From Anaerolineales bacterium (lineage in GTDB: Bacteria > Chloroflexota > Anaerolineae > Anaerolineales > E44-bin32): a DNA stretch of 64,000 bases. Numbering within the stretch: position 1 is the first letter of the stretch; every line of letters starts with the position of its first letter. This document shows, piece by piece, positions 34,502 to 43,500 of this stretch. The notes under the pieces are model-generated. The model saw only the letters and a program-made list of their open reading frames with translations. It searched no databases and was not told the origin of the DNA. The DNA lies in the NCBI GenBank assembly GCA_037382465.1, contig JARRPX010000017.1:1-64000 (forward strand). Direction: 5' to 3'. Position numbers and translations under genes: made by a program.

Positions 34502-35470
34502 ATGATCGCTTCAGCATGCAGACGTTGGTTAGGTCTATGTTGCGTCTGTTGTTTATTCATCGCCAACTGCGCCACTACCGCGCCGCAAGAATTCGATGAA
34601 GATGCCGTGAAGGGCACCATCACCATCTCCGGCGCCTGGGCGCTGTACCCCCTTATGGTCCGTTGGAGTGATGAGTTCCAGAGTATTTATCCGGATGTGC
34701 GCATTGACGTCTCTGCGGGCGGCGCAGGGAAAGGCATGTCGGACGTCCTCGCCGGCGTCGTAGACATCGGCATGGTTTCCCGGGAAATCTATCCCGAAGA
34801 GATTGAGAAAGGAGCATTCTGGATCCCCGTAACGAAAGATGCCGTCTTTCTCACTGTAAACGCGGGGAATCCGGTTTGGCAGGAGTTGCGCCGGATGGGA
34901 TTGACTCGGGAGCAACTCATTGGAATCTACATCACTGGAACGATTACCAACTGGGGACAACTGGTAGATCGGCCCGAGGTAACCGATGCCATCCATGTTT
35001 TCACGCGGTCCGACGCCGCCGGTGCGCCGGCAACCATTGCAGAGTATTTCGGCGGTCTACAGGAGGATCTGCTGGGTATCGGCGTGTATGGGGACCCAGG
35101 ACTGCTCGAAGCCGTCATTCAGGATCCACTCGGTATCGGCTACAACAATTTGAATTATGCCTTCGACACCGACACCGGGCTGCCGGTTCTCGGCGCCCAG
35201 GTGATTCCGTTGGATCTCGACCAGAACCGTCAAATCAACGAACAAGAAACGCTCGACACGAAGGAACAAGCGATAGGCGCAGTTTCTACCGGAACTTATC
35301 CTTCCCCGCCGGCGCGCGAGTTGAATCTTGTGACTTTAAACCAACCCTCAGGACTGACGCGCTTCTTCCTCATGTGGGTCTTGCACGAAGGACAAGCATA
35401 CGTCGGCGAAGCAGGATACGTACCGCTACTGCCGGCTAAACTTGAAGAAGCCATCGCGACCATCGAATGA
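34502..35470 (+). CDS. pstS: Phosphate-binding lipoprotein of the Pst transporter
   Basis: A 322-residue PstS-type binding protein with a lipoprotein signal (lipobox IANC, C23). Phosphate-binding family stretches include ISGAWALYPLMVRWSDEF, SAGGAGKGMSDVLAG, and TRSDAAGAPATIAEYF in place of the usual RSDGSGT loop. The Ser-Asp pair that holds phosphate is retained. Two permease genes and an ATPase follow, and a Pho-box-like array precedes it. Confidence 0.88.
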   Translation: MIASACRRWLGLCCVCCLFIANCATTAPQEFDEDAVKGTITISGAWALYPLMVRWSDEFQSIYPDVRIDVSAGGAGKGMSDVLAGVVDIGMVSREIYPEEIEKGAFWIPVTKDAVFLTVNAGNPVWQELRRMGLTREQLIGIYITGTITNWGQLVDRPEVTDAIHVFTRSDAAGAPATIAEYFGGLQEDLLGIGVYGDPGLLEAVIQDPLGIGYNNLNYAFDTDTGLPVLGAQVIPLDLDQNRQINEQETLDTKEQAIGAVSTGTYPSPPARELNLVTLNQPSGLTRFFLMWVLHEGQAYVGEAGYVPLLPAKLEEAIATIE

Positions 35471-35591
35471 AGGCGGGACAAGCGACCCCGGATTGAAAAC
35501 GTAATGGGAAAGCCATTGTTCTCCTCCTCAGACCCCAACCAGTTTTCCCGCCATAACGATATCGCAACCGGCAACAAGTGAAGGTTGACCG

Positions 35592-36575
35592 ATGCAGGAG
35601 ATCCTGGAACAGACTCCCTCCCAACAAGATTTTCGAGCCCCGCGCTTCTCGATCGGCCTCGACCGGGTCGACGCTGACGACATTGCAAGAAGATTGACAG
35701 GGTTTCTCGCTTGGGCCGCCAGCTTTCTCGTGCCCATCATCGCCCTCGTACTGCTGCTCAGAGCATGGCCCATCCTATCCGCCAAGCCCCTAAAAGCAAA
35801 TCTTCTTGGTACGAGCTGGCAGCCTTATCGAGGGATCTTCGGGTTTCTGCCCTTCATCGTGGGCACGATGTGGGTAACGATACTGGCCATGATCATCACA
35901 GTACCTCCTTCGCTGTTGACTGCGATTCACCTCGCAGAATATACCCCCTCACGTGCGCGCGCACTCATAAAACCCCTCATCGACTTATTGGCAGGAATAC
36001 CGTCCGTGGTTTATGGGGTATGGGGCGTCCTCGTGCTGGTGCCGCTCGTCGAACACACCGTAATACCTTTCTGCAGCGTACATCTACGTTGGATTCCGTT
36101 CTTGAACAGCGAAAATCCCACGGGGTTTGGAGTCTTGTCGGGCGGACTGGTGCTAGCCGTTATGGTTTTTCCCATCATCATCTCCGTCTCCGAAGAAGTG
36201 ATTCACGTAGTGCCCCAAGGTCTGCGGGAGGCATCTTTGGCATTGGGAGCCACCCATTGGCAGACGACCAAGCACATCGTCCTGCGCAAGGCACTCCCCG
36301 GGGTGGCGGCTGCTGTCGTCTTGGGCTTCTCACGGGCTTTCGGCGAAACCATGGCCGTCATGATGGTGGTAGGCAACATCGCGCAGCTTCCGCAATCGCT
36401 TTTTGACGCAGCCTATCCCCTCACAGCGCTGATCGCCAACAACTATGGAGAGATGCTTTCCGTGCCCATGTACGATTCTGCGCTCCTCGCCGCGGCCTTG
36501 ATCTTGTTGGTCGTCGTCTTAATCTTTAACATCCTTTCGCGTTTGGTACTGTTGCGCTTGCATCGATATCAATAG
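35592..36575 (+). CDS. pstC: Phosphate ABC transporter permease PstC
   Basis: A 327-residue membrane protein with about six transmembrane segments and the family EAA-like loop in VPQGLREASLALGATHWQ, where the ATPase docks. The region YTPSRARALIKPLIDLLAG and GFSRAFGETMAVMMVVGN matches PstC. GAAGG precedes the ATG. The pstA gene begins 11 bases after its stop. Confidence 0.93.
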   Translation: MQEILEQTPSQQDFRAPRFSIGLDRVDADDIARRLTGFLAWAASFLVPIIALVLLLRAWPILSAKPLKANLLGTSWQPYRGIFGFLPFIVGTMWVTILAMIITVPPSLLTAIHLAEYTPSRARALIKPLIDLLAGIPSVVYGVWGVLVLVPLVEHTVIPFCSVHLRWIPFLNSENPTGFGVLSGGLVLAVMVFPIIISVSEEVIHVVPQGLREASLALGATHWQTTKHIVLRKALPGVAAAVVLGFSRAFGETMAVMMVVGNIAQLPQSLFDAAYPLTALIANNYGEMLSVPMYDSALLAAALILLVVVLIFNILSRLVLLRLHRYQ

Positions 36576-36586
36576 AGGCAGACGGC

Positions 36587-37435
36587 ATGAATCGACGAAT
36601 GATCGAGGAGAAATTCTTCAAGGGCTTGATGTTCGCATCGTTGTTGATCGTACTCGGCAGCCTGGCGATGATCTTCCTGACGGTTCTCAAACACGGCTTG
36701 CCGGCACTGAATCTGGCGATGCTGACTCAGACGCCCAAAGGTGGATACTATCTCGGGAGGGAAGGCGGTATCCTCAACGCAATTGTCGGCTCCCTCTGTC
36801 TCGCGGGGGGAGCCACAATGATCGCCTTTCTCGTTGGTTTCCACGTCGCCATCTACCTGCATTTCTACGCCACGCGCAGACGAACAGCGGAAGTCGTGCG
36901 GCTCTCGATGGACGTACTCTGGGGGATACCCAGCATCGTCTACGGCGCCTTTGCTTTCATCTTGATGCTTTGGCTGGGAGTCCGGGCGTCGCTGTTAGGA
37001 GGCATATTGGCACTCGCTTGTCTCGAGCTGCCCATTCTGACCCGGGGTATGGACGAAGCCTTTACGATGGTACCGTCGGAATTGAAGGAGGCTTCCTATG
37101 GGCTCGGCGCCACAAAGATCGAGACGGCAGTGAAAGTAGTCATTCGCCAGACGGCCCCGGTGCTTCTGACGGCCACCCTCCTTGCTTTCGGCAGGGGTAT
37201 CGGCGATGCGGCATCCGTACTTTTCACGGCGGGCTTTACCGATCGGCTGCCGGATTCGCTTTTCCGGCCGGCAGCGTCGCTGCCACTGGCGGTTTTCTTT
37301 CAACTGGCAACTCCTTTCCCCGCCGTGCAGCAGCGCGCCTACGCCTCCGCACTCGTACTTACGGCACTCATCCTTGTCATCAGCGTCTTTTCCCGCGCCC
37401 TGGCAAACAAGATGAAAAAACATATCATTCGCTAG
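36587..37435 (+). CDS. pstA: Phosphate ABC transporter permease PstA
   Basis: A 282-residue membrane partner of PstC with the family coupling loop VPSELKEASYGLGATKIE and the stretch GIPSIVYGAFAFILM. About six hydrophobic segments are visible. It is closely linked to pstC and to pstB, which starts 17 bases later. Confidence 0.92.
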   Translation: MNRRMIEEKFFKGLMFASLLIVLGSLAMIFLTVLKHGLPALNLAMLTQTPKGGYYLGREGGILNAIVGSLCLAGGATMIAFLVGFHVAIYLHFYATRRRTAEVVRLSMDVLWGIPSIVYGAFAFILMLWLGVRASLLGGILALACLELPILTRGMDEAFTMVPSELKEASYGLGATKIETAVKVVIRQTAPVLLTATLLAFGRGIGDAASVLFTAGFTDRLPDSLFRPAASLPLAVFFQLATPFPAVQQRAYASALVLTALILVISVFSRALANKMKKHIIR

Positions 37436-37452
37436 GAAAGAGGCAAACGACA

Positions 37453-38223
37453 ATGGCTCACTTACGGGTACGAAATCTAAACGTCTGGTACAACGATCAA
37501 CATACACTACGAAACCTGTCCTGCGAGATACCGGATCGCGGTATCACCGCCATTCTCGGACCTTCCGGATGCGGGAAAACCACGCTGCTCAAAAGCCTCA
37601 ACCGCCTGTTGGAAGAGACAGAGAATACCCGCATCACGGGAGAAGTATTTTTAGATGACAAGAATATATATCACCCAGAAACGTGCGTAACGGAACTGCG
37701 AACCAAAATCGGATTCCTTGCCCCCAAGCCGTTTCCACTTCCCATGTCGATCTACGATAACGTCGCCTATGGTCCACGCGTACACAGCCGCATTCCCGGA
37801 GAAAACGGTTCGAAAAAAGAACGACTCGACGAAATCGTCGAACGCAATCTGCGTGCCGCCGGCCTCTGGCAGGAAGTACACGACCGGCTTCGCTCGCCGG
37901 CATCCCATCTATCCACGGGTCAACAGCAGCGTCTGTGCTTGGCGCGGGCTCTCGCCGTTCAACCGGAAGTGCTTCTGTGTGACGAACCGACGTCGGCCCT
38001 CGATCCAATTGCAGCCCAGCGAATCGAAGCTCAACTGATGGCATTGAAAGAGGAGGTGACCATCATCGTCGTAACCCATCTTCTGCGTCAGGCGCGCCGC
38101 CTTGCAGACCATATTCTCGTACTATGGATGGGCGAATTGATCGAGCACGGGTCCAGTGCGCAGGTGTTCAGCCGACCGATGGACGAGAGAACCAATGCAT
38201 ACCTGGCAGGGGACATCGGATAA
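37453..38223 (+). CDS. pstB: Phosphate ABC transporter ATPase PstB
   Basis: A 256-residue ATPase with Walker A GPSGCGKTTLLKSLNR, signature LSTGQQQRLCLARAL, Walker B VLLCDEPTSALDP and switch His in VVTHLLRQARRLAD. The start at ATG 37453 gives the PstB N-terminus, although the frame is open much further upstream through pstA. The family LSGGQ Gly is Thr here (LSTGQ). No phoU follows. Confidence 0.93.
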   Translation: MAHLRVRNLNVWYNDQHTLRNLSCEIPDRGITAILGPSGCGKTTLLKSLNRLLEETENTRITGEVFLDDKNIYHPETCVTELRTKIGFLAPKPFPLPMSIYDNVAYGPRVHSRIPGENGSKKERLDEIVERNLRAAGLWQEVHDRLRSPASHLSTGQQQRLCLARALAVQPEVLLCDEPTSALDPIAAQRIEAQLMALKEEVTIIVVTHLLRQARRLADHILVLWMGELIEHGSSAQVFSRPMDERTNAYLAGDIG

Positions 38224-38249
38224 CCTGCGCTTCCGCCGCCGCTTGTTCG

Positions 38250-38918
38250 CTAACGACGTCCAAACAACCTGGTTCCGATACGCACGATATTGGCGCCTTC
38301 GTCCAACGCCACTTCGTAACTGTTGCTCATTCCCATGGAGAGGTAGCGCATGGTGACATTGGGCAACGTCATATTCGACAGGCGGTAGAAAATCTCCCTG
38401 GCTTGCTGGAAGTACGGCCGGGCAAGCTCGGGATCGCCGAAGCGCGGCCCCATGGTCATCACGCCGAGTACACGCAGGTGCTCGAATTGAGACATTTCCT
38501 CAACGAGTTTATCGACGTTCTCCGGCATCACCCCCGTTTTGCTGCTTTCGCGCCCGATGTTGACTTCCACCAACACCTGCATGGTCCTGCCACAGTTCGT
38601 ACAGTGCCGGTTGAGCGCCTTCGCCAATCGAACCGAATCGACGGTCTCGATCAAATCGAATGTGGCTGCCGCAATCTTCGCCTTGTTGCGCTGCAAATGG
38701 CCGATCATGTGCCACGTCGCGGTATCTCCCAACGCTTCGACCATCGGTTCCGCTTCTTGAACGTAGTTGTGGCCGATGTGTGTTACGCCGGCCCGAAGTA
38801 CGGCTTTGACCTCGTCGATGCTTCTACCCTTCGCCGCGGCGACGAGAATCACGTGCGGGGGAATCGTCTCGAGTAGATTGCGTGCGTTTGCGGTTATCCC
38901 GGCTAAATCTGTTCCCAT
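38250..38918 (-). CDS. YggS/PLPBP-family pyridoxal-phosphate homeostasis protein
   Basis: A 222-residue TIM-barrel protein binding PLP. K30 in VILVAAAKG is the Schiff-base lysine; IGHNYVQEA, WHMIGHLQRNK and SMGMSNSYEVALDEG with VRIGTRLFG are the family motifs. The first is usually GENYVQE, so one position differs. I start at ATG 38916-38918, which fits the family length; longer in-frame starts upstream add unrelated residues. Convergent with pstB. Confidence 0.9.
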   Translation of the reverse strand: MGTDLAGITANARNLLETIPPHVILVAAAKGRSIDEVKAVLRAGVTHIGHNYVQEAEPMVEALGDTATWHMIGHLQRNKAKIAAATFDLIETVDSVRLAKALNRHCTNCGRTMQVLVEVNIGRESSKTGVMPENVDKLVEEMSQFEHLRVLGVMTMGPRFGDPELARPYFQQAREIFYRLSNMTLPNVTMRYLSMGMSNSYEVALDEGANIVRIGTRLFGRR

Positions 38919-39210
38919 ACCCCACTGCCAACATGCACATGAAATTGAACGGAGTCGGATGTCGTTCACCTTCCAATGAGCCTCTGCACAGCGCGAGACC
39001 GATTGAAATTTAACTCCCATCGGAGCCCGTCCACGAACCGATGGGGGCTACATCTATTATAGCCTTGACCTCATACACTATGCGACTCGTTGGTAAAACG
39101 CGCCACAAACCGGAGGCAAACTGTGATTTAATTGGTTTCGAGTCACGACGAGCGGGAAAATCGGCCACTGCCCTCGTTCTGCCAGAGTGACCTCGCACAA
39201 GGACGGCACG

Positions 39211-41001
39211 ATGAAGGACGACCCAAAGAACGCCCCTCAAAAAGAAAAACGCCGGCTGCGGGATATCCTTCGCGGCGTTACAAACCGGATCGCCGGTCGA
39301 AATGTCTCTCCGGCCATCCTCCTGTTCGTCATCAACCTGGTATTGATTTACCCGCTCATGTTAATAAGTTTGAAGGATCTCGGTCCTTTCGACGAGATGA
39401 TCTACATAGACCGAGGCAGACAACTCGTGGAAGGGAATCTACCCGAGTTCGCCGGAAATCCGTTTCTCGCCCTGCTGTACGCCGTCACCTATCTCCCCTT
39501 CCAGGCTTCCCCGTTTTGGATCGTTCACAGCGCCTGCGCAGCGCGTTTGATCCTGTTTTCATTGACCTGGCTCGCCGGCTATCTCGTCGCACGGCAATAC
39601 GGCAAGTTTGCCTCTCCTCTCATAGCGGCAGGATTGCTCGTCGTCTCCCCGCTGCTGACGGATTTGTTCCTGAATCCAAGTGATGCATTGTTCGCCGGCT
39701 TGTCGGGCCTCACCTTCTGGCAGGTGTTGAAGTACTACAATACCCGAGAACGCCGGCATGTGTGGCAAGCATCTGCCCTGCTCGGACTGGCCGCGCTTTC
39801 GCGTAACGACGGTCTCGTGCTCTTCGCCCTGTTCCTGCTGCTCACACTGCTGATCGCCCTCAACAACGAACGCTCGATAAAATCATCCCTTCGGGCGATC
39901 GTGGCGGGCGTTTTACCTTTCTCGCTTCTCGTCGCAGGCTACGTGCTGTTTTACGGCAGCGTCACGGGAAACTTCAGCCTGGGAACGGCAAAAAGGACCT
40001 ACATGGCGTTCGAGCAGGGACAACCGCTGCAAACACAGCCGGAAGCCGGAAACCTGACCATCGAGGCCCAGCTCCAGGCGCGCCAGATCTTTGGTTCTCC
40101 TGAAGAGAACGGCTACTCCATCTTCCGGGCCATTCGACGCAATCCCTCGGCCTACTTCGATCGTCTGAAAGGGATCGTCACCTCGCTGCCGTCCACCCTG
40201 CTGCACGCCTATGACATCCGCCTCGGGGCACTCCTGTTTCTGTTTGCCCTGGTCGGCGTCGTCGAGCTGCTCAGGAAGAAGGCATACTTACTCACGGCCA
40301 TCACGCTCCTTTGGCCTGCCCATCTGGCCGTGTACTTCCTCACGTTTTTCCGGGGCGGCTATTTGCTGCTGCCGTTCTTTATTACGATCGCGCTGGCTGC
40401 CATTGGCCTGCGCCGCACGGTCGCAAGCTTTGACAGCCGCCGTTACAAGATGCTGATTTCGTTTGCGCTCGTGGTGTTGTGCGTATACGGCCTGGCAGAC
40501 AATAAACTCGCCATCTTCCTCGCCGCATCCGTCTTTCTGTTCGGAATATGGGCGGTATGGATCGTCCTATCCAGCCGGAGCGAAATCGTGAACCGGCAGC
40601 TTTTCGGGCTACTGGTCTTGATGTGCCTGGGATTGATCTTGAGAGGCGCCTATCCCTCCCCGGGATTCCGCTCGCTGGGCTCATCTTCGGACGAACAAGC
40701 GGTTCTATTCATGATCGACAATCTCGAACCCGGATCGCGCGTCGTATCCTTCGCACCGGGACACGTATTGGCCGCGCGCATGACCTACGTTCGTTTTCCC
40801 GAGGAGTTACGCAGCTACGATACGGGCGAAGAACTCTACCAGTGGCTCATCGAGAACGACATCGACGCCATCCATTCCATTAATCTACTGCGGAATCAGG
40901 AAGCGCACATTTGGGGGTTGGTCGAGGAACAGATCGGGGTACACCTCGAGCGCGCCTTCAGGCAAGACCCCGGGGACATTCAGATCATCCTGGTGCATTA
41001 A
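39211..41001 (+). CDS. Polytopic membrane glycosyltransferase-like protein
   Basis: A 596-residue protein with about ten or more hydrophobic segments and an early DLGPFDEMIYIDRGRQLVEG loop, resembling the acidic first-loop motif of dolichyl-phosphate-mannose-type (PMT/ArnT-like) transferases. A soluble tail of about 95 residues from near 500 ends the protein. ATG 39211 has AAGGA seven bases upstream and is preferred over the GTG at 39187. Probably transfers a sugar from a lipid carrier outside the membrane; the acceptor is unknown. Confidence 0.75.
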   Translation: MKDDPKNAPQKEKRRLRDILRGVTNRIAGRNVSPAILLFVINLVLIYPLMLISLKDLGPFDEMIYIDRGRQLVEGNLPEFAGNPFLALLYAVTYLPFQASPFWIVHSACAARLILFSLTWLAGYLVARQYGKFASPLIAAGLLVVSPLLTDLFLNPSDALFAGLSGLTFWQVLKYYNTRERRHVWQASALLGLAALSRNDGLVLFALFLLLTLLIALNNERSIKSSLRAIVAGVLPFSLLVAGYVLFYGSVTGNFSLGTAKRTYMAFEQGQPLQTQPEAGNLTIEAQLQARQIFGSPEENGYSIFRAIRRNPSAYFDRLKGIVTSLPSTLLHAYDIRLGALLFLFALVGVVELLRKKAYLLTAITLLWPAHLAVYFLTFFRGGYLLLPFFITIALAAIGLRRTVASFDSRRYKMLISFALVVLCVYGLADNKLAIFLAASVFLFGIWAVWIVLSSRSEIVNRQLFGLLVLMCLGLILRGAYPSPGFRSLGSSSDEQAVLFMIDNLEPGSRVVSFAPGHVLAARMTYVRFPEELRSYDTGEELYQWLIENDIDAIHSINLLRNQEAHIWGLVEEQIGVHLERAFRQDPGDIQIILVH

Positions 41002-41021
41002 CCCTGGCAAAAAAAGAAAAC

Positions 41022-41037
41022 GAGGCGGGGCCGCCTC
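41022..41037. terminator. Hairpin at the end of the hyp operon
   Basis: GAGGCGG-GG-CCGCCTC lies beside an A-rich tract (41009-41019) and overlaps the hypE stop. On the minus strand the U-rich side follows the stem, as in an intrinsic terminator; it may also end the membrane-protein gene on the plus strand. Confidence 0.7.
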
Positions 41038-42109
41038 AGCAGATGCGGGGCAGCATCTCTCCGGCCAGCACGTCGATCACACGCGTGCCACCGATGGCCG
41101 TTTTCATCAACACCCGCCCGGCTGGAGCGTCTGCCACGACGCCGATCCTGCAGGCATCCTCACCATATTTCGTCTTACGCATCGCCGCCAGGACGACTTG
41201 CGCATCTTCAGCGGGAACGCAGGCGAGCAATTTGCCTTCGTTGGCAATATAGAGTGGATCGAATCCCAGCATCTCACACGCCGCTGTAACCGCAGGGCGT
41301 ACCGGAATGGTCGTTTCCTCCAGGATGATCGCCACACCACTCTGCCGTGCGATTTCGTTGAGCGTCGTCGCCACACCGCCTCGAGTCGGATCACGCAACA
41401 CGTGAATGGACGGACTTACAGTAAACATCGCTTCGACCATGCCGTTGAGCGGGGCGACGTCCGATTCGACCTCCGCCTGAAAAGCCAGTTCGCCTCGCGC
41501 GGCGAGTACGGCGATGCCATGATCTCCGATCGTTCCCGAAAGCAGGACCGCATCGCCGGGTCGGGCGTTTGCCCCACTCACATTCCGGTGGGCGGGAATC
41601 CACCCGACTCCGCTGGTCGTGATGAAGAGACCGTCCGCCTTGCCGCGTTCGGCAACCTTTGTGTCGCCGCCGACGACGATCAATTCGCACTCCGCTGCGG
41701 CCTCCTTCATCGATTGGGTGACGCGTTCGAGTAGGAAGCGCGGCAGCCCTTCCTCGATGATAAAACTGGCCGTCATCCAGAGCGGCTGCGCACCGACCAT
41801 GGCCAAATCGTTCGCCGTTCCACAAATCGCCAACCTGCCGATGTCCCCGCCGGGGAAAAAGAGCGGAGAGACGATGTGCGCGTCCGTCGATACGGCGAAC
41901 CGTCCTCCTGCCGGCGATTCCACCACAGCGGAATCGTCGCCGCGCAGCAGAGCCGGGTTTTCGAAGGACGGATAGAACGTCTGCTCGATCAGACGCTGGG
42001 TCATTCGTCCCCCGCTTCCGTGTCCCATGACGATCGTCTCTTCGTGCGAAAGCGGCAGTGGGCAAACCAGCCCGTGAATCACGACTTCGTCTTTGCGATC
42101 ATCCGTCAT
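41036..42109 (-). CDS. hypE: Hydrogenase maturation protein HypE
   Basis: A 357-residue PurM-like protein that dehydrates a thiocarbamate on its own C-terminal Cys to make the cyanide ligand of [NiFe] hydrogenase. The C-terminus is PRIC, with the reactive final Cys, and [14 protein letters not shown] and [16 protein letters not shown] are family motifs. The start overlaps the hypD stop (42106-42109). SelD belongs to the same fold, but the PRIC end decides for HypE. Confidence 0.96.
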   Translation of the reverse strand: MTDDRKDEVVIHGLVCPLPLSHEETIVMGHGSGGRMTQRLIEQTFYPSFENPALLRGDDSAVVESPAGGRFAVSTDAHIVSPLFFPGGDIGRLAICGTANDLAMVGAQPLWMTASFIIEEGLPRFLLERVTQSMKEAAAECELIVVGGDTKVAERGKADGLFITTSGVGWIPAHRNVSGANARPGDAVLLSGTIGDHGIAVLAARGELAFQAEVESDVAPLNGMVEAMFTVSPSIHVLRDPTRGGVATTLNEIARQSGVAIILEETTIPVRPAVTAACEMLGFDPLYIANEGKLLACVPAEDAQVVLAAMRKTKYGEDACRIGVVADAPAGRVLMKTAIGGTRVIDVLAGEMLPRIC

Positions 42110-43212
42110 CTTGCTTCAGCCTCGATCTCTATGCGACCGTATCGATAGTAGGCCGCGCAGGCGCCTTCGGAAGAGACCATCGTCGCGCCCAACGGCGACT
42201 CGGGCGTACATTGATTGCCAAAAGCCGTGCAGTCGAACGGTTTTTTCAAGCCCTGCAGAATCTCGCCCGCGATGCACAACGGCGACTCCCTGGGCTGGAT
42301 CGCCTGCACGTCGAAGCGCGTTTCGGCGTCGAAAGCGGAGAATTCAGGCCGCAGGCGCCATCCGCTTTGCGGGATCATGCCGATTCCGCGCCACTTGCGA
42401 TCGCAGGATTCGAAGACGCGTTGGATCAACTCCTGAGCCGGCCGATTGCCTTCCAACGTCACGGCTCGCTTGTAAGCATTCTCAGCCACGGCTTGATCGT
42501 TCTCCAGCAAACGCACGACGTGCAGTATTCCCCGGGCGATATCCACCGGTTCGAATCCGGTCACCACGATCGGAACGCCGTACTGCTCGGCGATGGGGCC
42601 GTATTCCCAATATCCCATCACCGCGCACACGTGGCCCGCCGCCAGGAAACCCTGCACGCGATTGCGCGGCGAACCCAGAATGGCGTGCATGGCCGGAGGC
42701 ACCCGCACGTGCGAAACCAGCATGCTGAAATTCTCGAGCCCCAGCGCCTTGGCCTGAACGACCGCCATCGCATTGGGCGGCGCTGTGGTCTCGAAACCGA
42801 TGGCGAAAAAGACCACTTCCCGATCCGGATTCTCCTGGGCGATCCTCACGGCGTCCAGGGGGGAATACACCACGCGCACGTCGCCCCCGGAAGCCCGCAC
42901 GGAGAACAAATCCCGTCCAGATCCCGGAACGCGCAGCATATCGCCGTAGGATGTCAGGATGACGTTGGGCATGGAAGCGATGGCCAGAGCTTTGTCGATG
43001 AGTTCCAAAGAAGTGACACAAACCGGACAGCCCGGTCCGTGAACCAATTCGATCTCTTCGGGCAGCAATTGATCGAGACCGTGGCGTACGATGGCGTGCG
43101 TCTGGCCGCCGCAGATTTCCATGATCACCCATGGCTGCGTGATCGTCTCGCGAATCTGCGTCAAAATGCCCCGTACCAGGTCGGCGCCGCGATACTCCGT
43201 GACGTACTTCAT
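42106..43212 (-). CDS. hypD: Hydrogenase maturation protein HypD
   Basis: A 368-residue Fe-S protein that assembles the Fe(CN)2CO unit with HypC. Motifs: [31 protein letters not shown] and the Cys pattern near the end ([16 protein letters not shown]). Overlaps hypC by four bases at 43209-43212. Confidence 0.97.
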   Translation of the reverse strand: MKYVTEYRGADLVRGILTQIRETITQPWVIMEICGGQTHAIVRHGLDQLLPEEIELVHGPGCPVCVTSLELIDKALAIASMPNVILTSYGDMLRVPGSGRDLFSVRASGGDVRVVYSPLDAVRIAQENPDREVVFFAIGFETTAPPNAMAVVQAKALGLENFSMLVSHVRVPPAMHAILGSPRNRVQGFLAAGHVCAVMGYWEYGPIAEQYGVPIVVTGFEPVDIARGILHVVRLLENDQAVAENAYKRAVTLEGNRPAQELIQRVFESCDRKWRGIGMIPQSGWRLRPEFSAFDAETRFDVQAIQPRESPLCIAGEILQGLKKPFDCTAFGNQCTPESPLGATMVSSEGACAAYYRYGRIEIEAEAR

Positions 43213-43469
43213 GTGGCTTGCGCCTCCGGTCCCACCTCGTCTTCAACGTCGACAATTTCGCGCAGCATCTCGAGCGTTTCCTGCGCCTCCTCTTCGCTCA
43301 ACATGCTGATGGCGAAGCCGACGTGAACGACGACGTAATCTCCAACCTCCGCTTCCGGCACGTATTCCAAACAGGCTTCACGGACGACTCCCCCGAAGTC
43401 CACCTTGCCCATTTTCAGACCTTCCATTTCGAATATCTCGGTGATTATACCTGGCACACCCAGACACAT
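43209..43469 (-). CDS. hypC: Hydrogenase maturation chaperone HypC
   Basis: An 86-residue protein beginning MCLGVPG, with the essential Cys2 of the family that binds the iron-ligand unit, and [13 protein letters not shown] in the barrel. ATG 43467-43469 is chosen because Cys must be residue 2; upstream extension is spurious. It follows hypF by 31 bases. Confidence 0.95.
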   Translation of the reverse strand: MCLGVPGIITEIFEMEGLKMGKVDFGGVVREACLEYVPEAEVGDYVVVHVGFAISMLSEEEAQETLEMLREIVDVEDEVGPEAQAT

Positions 43470-43500
43470 ACCCAAATCCTCCTTCGCAGACTCGCTGCGA

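Noticed and set aside
41036-42109. SelD instead of HypE
   Set aside because: Same fold, but the C-terminal PRIC and the hyp context fit HypE; the SelD N-terminal Sec/Cys loop is absent.
42540-42565. T-loop-like GGTTCGAATCC suggesting a tRNA gene
   Set aside because: It lies inside hypD and encodes conserved residues (TGFEPVDIA on the minus strand); no acceptor or anticodon stems fit around it.
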